A DNA stretch of 64,000 nt from Paratinospora sagittata (Eukaryota; Streptophyta; Magnoliopsida; Ranunculales; Menispermaceae): positions 53,406,024 through 53,470,023 of the forward strand of contig CM069590.1 in NCBI GenBank assembly GCA_035771175.1, given 5' to 3'. Below the pieces are notes generated by a model, which did no database searches, was not told the origin of the DNA, and was given only the letters and a program-made list of their open reading frames with translations. Of this stretch, positions 58,340-64,000 are shown piece after piece. The stretch's first letter is position 1. Each line of letters begins with the position of its first letter. The translations under genes were made by a program, and so were the position numbers.

Positions 58340-60120
58340 GTATCCAATTTGTCATCATATATTTTTACTTTAGTTGTATTGGAAGCATTTTTTAGCTCAA
58401 ATTTGGAACTCCGACTGTGTGTGCAATGATTTATGCTGCAAAAACTCAGAAAGAATGATGAGATATGAACTTTTGTTTCTGAAAGGCTTCCTGATTCCTC
58501 AAGTGGTTGGGCTATTATTCTTTTGTTACTTTAGATAGTGGTGTTGGTTCTAACTCTGATACACCCAAAAAGAGAAAAAGGAAACAGTGCAACAACTGCA
58601 ACATAAGGTTACAAAGTTGGCTTTTTTTTTATTCTCGAATGCAAACACTGAAACCTAAAATTAAATTTTATATTTTCTTCCTCTTCATAAATATCTCTAT
58701 GCCTTATCACCATTAGTGGGATTTGCCGTGAATCCTATTACACGATTCAATTATATAACTTTACTCATGTGTTCTATCGGATCACTCATTGCCATATTTT
58801 TTCACACTGCCTCTATCTTTGGCATCACTGCTCTATGTTTTGCCCCTTGCGCTTTTGTTGGTGTTTTATGAGCCTATCCCACTTGTGTACTGATGCCTTC
58901 ATGTGTGAGTCTTATGGAGTGAATTGTCTTTATTTTATTATCTATTATAACTATTCTTAAATTTTCTTGCATATACTTTATAGAGGATGATGATTGATTT
59001 AGAGAAAGGACTTGATTCTTCCTTACATTGGGCCATTGGCAACAGGGGTAGGTTCTTTACAAGCGCAATTTGGTTACTGTAGATTATTGATTAGGAAATG
59101 AAAACAATACACCTGGATGAGTTTTTTTATTTTTATAGTAAGTGAATTCCATGAGACACATTTGGAGCTTGTTACAAAAAGCCAGAGGGTGAGCCATTGT
59201 TTTTGTTCACTATTAGCCACCCTCAACTTGATGGGGAGGATGTACACAGTGTCAACTTGGGTCTAAGGAACTCAGTGTATCTTTTCATTTGAGGCTTGGT
59301 GAAAAAATCTATGTACAGAGGAAATGGAAGATACAAAACAAGTTCTTTCCATAGAACCTTCTCTTAGACAAAGAGGTTGTTCGGTGTGTGCATGAAACAT
59401 TGGATTGGAAATGATGGAGATGGGCATATTGTAGGAGACATGAAATTCCTTGAGAATCAAATAGTCAATACTTTTTTTTTGCAGAAATTAAGCTAGTTAT
59501 CGGTTTTGCTTCGACCATAAATTTGGAGACTATGGTTTGTTCTTAGGACTTGGCAATAGATTTGGACCAGGGAAAATGAACTAGCTGATTGTAGTCACGC
59601 ATCAATGGGTTCATCGGTCCAATTAGTGTTACAGAATGCATTGAGAGAGAGCACACCATGCCTATGGGTCATTAATGAGAGAATGTGAGATATTGTTAAG
59701 CACTACTAAGTTGCATGAGATGTTGTTGGCTAGGTTGACACATACTCTTGCATAGTTGATTAACCACATAAGAAAGAACAAGTTGTATGATGGTAAGATA
59801 TTTAAGAGCATTAATGACCCTTCTATAACATGTCGGGTGGCCAGTGGTTGGAAAATTTGGAGGATTCCTTGGATTTGCTTCGAAAATTTAAAGATTTGCA
59901 ACAAAGCATACAAGTGCGACGGATAAGATGGGTGACATATTTCAATTGAGTAAGGAATATAATTAATATCACTACATCGCGCTACCTCAATCTATAGATA
60001 TCTTTTTAGATCTATCATGAAAAAAACATTATTGTGGCATTGAATGAATTGGGGAATTCAGTTGAAGGTACTGTTTGTGATGGACATCTCATAAATCCAT
60101 ATTAGTACAATAGTAAGATA

Positions 60121-60480
60121 TCATACTCAACTCAACTAAGCCTTTTTCCAACTACATGGGGTCGGCTACATGAATCCGCTTCTTCCACTCCGCTCTAGCA
60201 AGGGCAAAGTCGACATTCAAATTATAAGAAGTTAAATATTTCTTAATTTTCTCTATCCATGTTATTTTAAGTCTTCCTCTACCTGTATTGTTATCATGTA
60301 ATGTTGATAGGTCACTCTAACTAGTGCATCTAAAGGACTATGTTGTATGTGTCCAAACTCCTTTAGTCGGTTTTCTTTCATTTTATCTCCAATTGGTGCC
60401 ACTCCAACCATTTCTTGAATTTTCTCATTTCTAATTTTAACTTTTAAAGTTTTACCACATATCCATCTTAGCATTCACAT
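60121..60480 (-). mobile_element. RTE-type LINE 3' fragment with end of reverse transcriptase ORF
   Basis: The minus-strand frame 60474-60262 reads MLRWICGKTLKVKIRNEKI, VGVAPIGDKMKENRLKEFGH and a degenerate PLDALVR. This is the C-terminal segment characteristic of plant RTE LINEs (consensus of the type RW-GH-QRRP--APVR). It continues into the ATGTAGCCGACCCCATGTAG-type 3' UTR and a TTGAGTTGAGT tail. It is 5'-truncated and homologous to 1205-1395. Confidence 0.8.
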
Positions 60481-60869
60481 TTTTATTACATTTAATTTGT
60501 TAACATGTTGTTTTTTAATTGTCCAACATTTTGTTCCATATAAGCATGGTTGGCCAAATAGCAACTCCATATAATTTTCCTTTTAACTTCAATGGGATGC
60601 ACCGATCGTATAATACTCTAGAAACATTCCCCCATTTGACTCATCCTGCTTTAACTCTATGGTGCATCGTACATCCTCACCTATTTTTCCTTCTTTACGT
60701 ATAATGGGCCCAATAGTAAAACTTTGTTAAATAGTTAAATAGTAAGATATTAACTATTAGCGTAAAACTTCATTTGATCAACTATGACATAAATCTTAAT
60801 AGTAAGATATAAGAAGAATTAATTTCATAAATTAGTTGGTATACATTGTTGAAAAGTAAACTTTTTTCT

Positions 60870-61300
60870 TGGCTAGATTCAAAAGGGAAGATCAATGTTT
60901 GTGATGTTTTATGAGAAAGAAGGTGTGCCCTTTGTAGGAATGAATGAGAGATGATAGATCACTGTCTCATTCATTGCGAGTTCCCACAACATCTTCGAAG
61001 GGAACTTTGTAAGGAGTTGGAGGTGGATTTTGCCTCACCTTCATTGGTTGATGATATCTTCCATTGTTCAATTACGTAATACATACGCATTCTCAACTCT
61101 TCCACAGGCTTTGGACGATTGCTACAGCGGTGTTGATTTGGTCCACATGGTTGAGAAGAAACCATAGAAGTTTTAATCAAAAGAATTTCGAGGGGTCACT
61201 TGTAGGATGTTATTAAAATCAAATCTTGCATGCAAGTTGTGTTGGGGAGTAAGAGTTTGGGGCTCTCTCTACTCTTTAGGAGACTTGATGAATAAGTGAA
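60870..61300 (+). pseudogene. Degenerate L1-type LINE ORF2 C-terminus (zf-RVT region)
   Basis: Frameshifted plus-strand frames read WLDSKGKINVCDVL, then RRCALCRNE-EMIDHCLIHCEF (the C-x2-C ... H-x4-C pattern of the zf-RVT domain), then LWTIATAVLIWSTWLRRNHR and SFNQKNFEG. These are the standard C-terminal blocks of plant L1 reverse transcriptase ORFs. Several stops and at least one frameshift show it is dead. Confidence 0.7.
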
Positions 61301-61389
61301 CCCATCCTTTGTATGATGTATCCTTGTCACCCGATTGGATTCTCTTTTTGGATTTATGTATATAGACAAAGAGTGTACTCAATGCAAAA

Positions 61390-61510
61390 GGCTTATTGGG
61401 AGGGGACAAAAATGTAGCCTTACCCTCACATTAAAGAGGCTTATTCATTCTCGTGACCTCCGAGTCATAGTGAAGCAACCTCAATCATTGTGCCAAGGAC
61501 CACTCTTCTT
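61390..61510 (-). mobile_element. Au-like tRNA-derived SINE fragment
   Basis: In reverse orientation it runs from a TCCTTGGCACAATGATTGAG A-box-like head, through GGTCACGAGAATGAAT (decayed B box), to AAGAGG.. and GAGGGTAAGGCTACATTTTT. This order matches the plant Au SINE family. Family name from memory of the consensus; not aligned. Confidence 0.6.
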
Positions 61511-63257
61511 CTAAGTTAGCTGGATGGGGCTAGTTTGAGGCTACAAATTGATTTACTGAGCTTGCAAGACATCATGGTTGTAAGAATCCTGCTTCAATTA
61601 TATGAAATTTCGCTATTTATGATTTGATTAGAGGAAAACTATTCTAGTACAAAACTTGAATCACAATGCTTTTCAATTCTTTGTGAATTAAAAAAAAATG
61701 AATCTCATCATTCAAGCAATTCACACAATTCTTTTGACCATTTTATTTATTTTATTTTATTTTTGTGAAGATGAGCTTTGCAATTGGAAAACCATTTTCA
61801 AAAATGGTTTATCCATCCCAATATTTATATTTTAGTGGAATGTGTTATAGGAGATTAACCATTATGAATATTTGTATTCACAATTAAATTTGAAAACACT
61901 TTGATCATGTTACAAATTTATTATGGGATAACTTTTTGTGAGGGTACTGTTCTTGGTGAAGATATCATCCTTACAAAATTAAACCATTTTAGAACTTTGG
62001 TTAGATGGCTATCTGCCAAATTTGGTAGTCAAAGACTTTATGTCTATGATTCATGACATATAGACAAACACAAACGCATTTGTGATTTATATAGTGCATA
62101 TGAACTTTTGCAGTCCATCAATTCAATTTTCAAAGCTCCCAAATCATTGCATTGTCATGCAAGATTGTATCAGTTACGATGGATGTGAAAGGGGTAATTA
62201 GGATTGACTAAGAAAGTGGTTAAGCCGCGTTGATAGTTTTGTTACCATGGGGGAAGGCATTGGAGGCTTTTGGTTGGGAAAGTGGCTGGTTATATAATAT
62301 TGGAATGATTTAGAGAAAATAATCCAAATGATGGTGCACTTGGCGGCGATACTGAATGTAACTTTTTACAATAATTTTACCCATACTCTTGATGAAAGTC
62401 CTTCACAAGTTGATTTGCGTTTACATCTGGGAATTGATCTGTCTTGTTTGTATTTTAATTTTATGGCTGTTTGGATCCCATAAGGTTTGTTTTAGGATGA
62501 GTTGGAACTAGATATGAGTTTGTTATTTTTGGAGGGTATTAAATTCCTCTCCCATACTTCCAAATTTATACTAAAAGTTTTTTAACAAATAGTGGGTTCA
62601 GTAGTCTAATAGGATTTTAAAAATAAATAAATACACCACCAGATTGCAATAAGTTATCCTTGGTTCAAGACCGGAAAAGGTGGGTTAGTTGTTGCTTAAC
62701 ATGGTGAAGGGGACTTGTTGAAGTCACCAAACTTAGTTGAGATAGCCTTGTTGTTGTTTGCAGCAATAGATAAAGGAATTCAATGGGTTGGGTGAACAGA
62801 ATCTATTAGTCACTAGGATGGGTCTTACAAATGGATGAATCAACTTGATGGTATTGGCAGAGATAGGATGGCCCATGGGTAGGGGACTTGGGAAGAGAAC
62901 CAAAAGGTGGTATATCATAGGATGAAAGGAAGGATAGCTAATTCTGGTGACAAGGATCGAAAAAATTCAACTTTTCCATGAACTTTGGTTACTAAACTTT
63001 AGGATTCATTCAGGGACGTTCAATTCCACATGGAGAATTTTGTAAAAACTTGACATCTTGGAAAAATATGGAATTTTATATCAGATGTTGGGAAAATTAA
63101 TGTTTTTTTTTCCTGATATGCAAAGACGAGCATATGATTATACACTTAATAGTATTGAATTATAAAATATAATGGTTTAAAGAAAGATTCATAATGTTAA
63201 TAATGTTTGATGCATGTTGTTTGAGCAACAAATTATTTTATGATGTATACTCTTAAT

Positions 63258-63296
63258 TTGCAACCACACAAACACACAAACACACACACACACACT
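63258..63296. repeat. CA-rich microsatellite
   Basis: CACACAAACACACAAACACACACACACACAC-type tract, simple sequence within the MAPK intron. Confidence 0.85.
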
Positions 63297-63342
63297 CATA
63301 GCAATGTCCAATTGAGGTGTTCATTATGGTATCACTATATTA

Positions 63343-63431
63343 ACTATTATTATTATTGTTGTTGTTGTTGTTGTTATTATTATTATTATTAATATTATCA
63401 TCATCACCATTATTGTTATTATTATTATTGT
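63343..63431. repeat. ATT/GTT trinucleotide tract
   Basis: Runs of TTA/TTG with interspersed ATC. The Ile/Thr-rich minus-strand frame across it (63324-63701) is an artefact of this repeat. Confidence 0.9.
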
Positions 63432-64000
63432 TAAAATTTGGATAGTTAAATATGGGACTTCTATTTCGGAAACAGAGGAAGTACTAAAAGAAAATGTTAA
63501 ATGAACTAATATGAGGATGGGCTTTATAGAATCCACCCAAAAGGGCCAAAGCCACAAATATAACCTAATTGGAGGATCTTTTCTCAAGCAAGGGGTACTA
63601 CATATTAATTCAACTTTATTTTGCATTTGTAGCATTCCAGTAGTATATTTAGAAAACAAAGTCCTACCTTCCCAGATAAATTGGTGAATGTACCAGAACA
63701 TAACAAAATTGAGAACACCAAAGCAAAGAGTGGATGGGAAGATTTTTATATCCTTCTTGCTCTGTTTCTCCTCATCTGGGTCAAAATGTTTGACCTTCTC
63801 TGATTTATATGTGTAATTGCATAAACCAATCTACATTCTGGATATAGATTTAAAAAGAGTCACGGTCCTTGCATTTCCATAGGATGCTCCATTGATATTT
63901 ATTATGTATGCAAATACCATGCAAGAAACTAGACCTGAATCTGCAAAGATTATATGGGCATCGTTTTCCCATTAATGTATATTCCTATCAATTTATGATG

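Larger units (their letters stand above)
58340..64000 (+). other. MAPK first coding intron (at least 5.6 kb), running off the window
   Basis: No downstream MAPK exon was recognised. The intron holds LINE and SINE relics (separate entries), a CA microsatellite and an ATT/GTT tract. The rest is AT-rich without coding signals. A length of over 5 kb would be large for this gene family, and insertions account for part of it. Confidence 0.6.

Noticed and set aside
63324..63701. 125-codon minus-strand frame with Ile/Thr runs
   Set aside because: It crosses ATT/GTT trinucleotide repeats inside the MAPK intron; the run is an artefact.

Overview
The window is nuclear DNA from a flowering plant, most likely a eudicot. 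The evidence is AT-rich intergenic DNA, short plant-style GT-AG introns, a DYW-class pentatricopeptide repeat gene, a BAHD acyltransferase, a group C plant MAP kinase, and plant families of Helitrons, LTR retrotransposons, LINEs and SINEs. I cannot name the species from sequence alone.

The left third (1-18.7 kb) is gene-rich and all on the minus strand. It holds the TFIIIB subunit B''/BDP1 (610-6290, running off the left edge; eleven exons placed by phase), the complete GINS subunit PSF2 (9820-12911; eight exons, 211 residues), and an intron-less DYW-type PPR protein resembling Arabidopsis At2g15690/DYW2 (16422-18542). These are housekeeping nuclear and organellar genes with no operon-like link.

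The middle (20.7-43.1 kb) has no intact gene and is a nest of mobile DNA. Non-autonomous Helitron-like elements share a repeated 5' end motif and a 3' hairpin followed by CTTGT. They lie with gene fragments that look captured: a piece of the RNA polymerase I largest subunit, two exons of a replication protein A-like OB-fold protein, and an unidentified coding-like piece. Four solo LTRs from two families sit in this material. Each starts TG, ends CA and has a perfect 5-bp target duplication: TTCGG, ATTGC, GGCTA and GATGT. One is nested inside a head-to-head tRNA-derived SINE palindrome, which itself lies inside another LTR. Two hit paralogous copies of the same sequence only 22 bp apart.

The right third (43-64 kb) holds a two-exon BAHD acyltransferase (minus, 46256-48654), a long region without genes containing MITE-like and hairpin repeats, and the first coding exon of a group C MAP kinase (plus, 57917-58339). 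The kinase has a spliced 5' leader and a CACGTG-rich upstream region. Its first coding intron is at least 5.6 kb, holds LINE and SINE relics, and runs off the right edge.

No rRNA gene, intact tRNA gene, CRISPR array or intact transposase/reverse transcriptase was seen. The most notable structures are the tandem exon duplication in BDP1, the datable nest of solo LTRs, the Helitron-associated gene fragments, and a near-perfect 53-bp hairpin at 49.56-49.72 kb.
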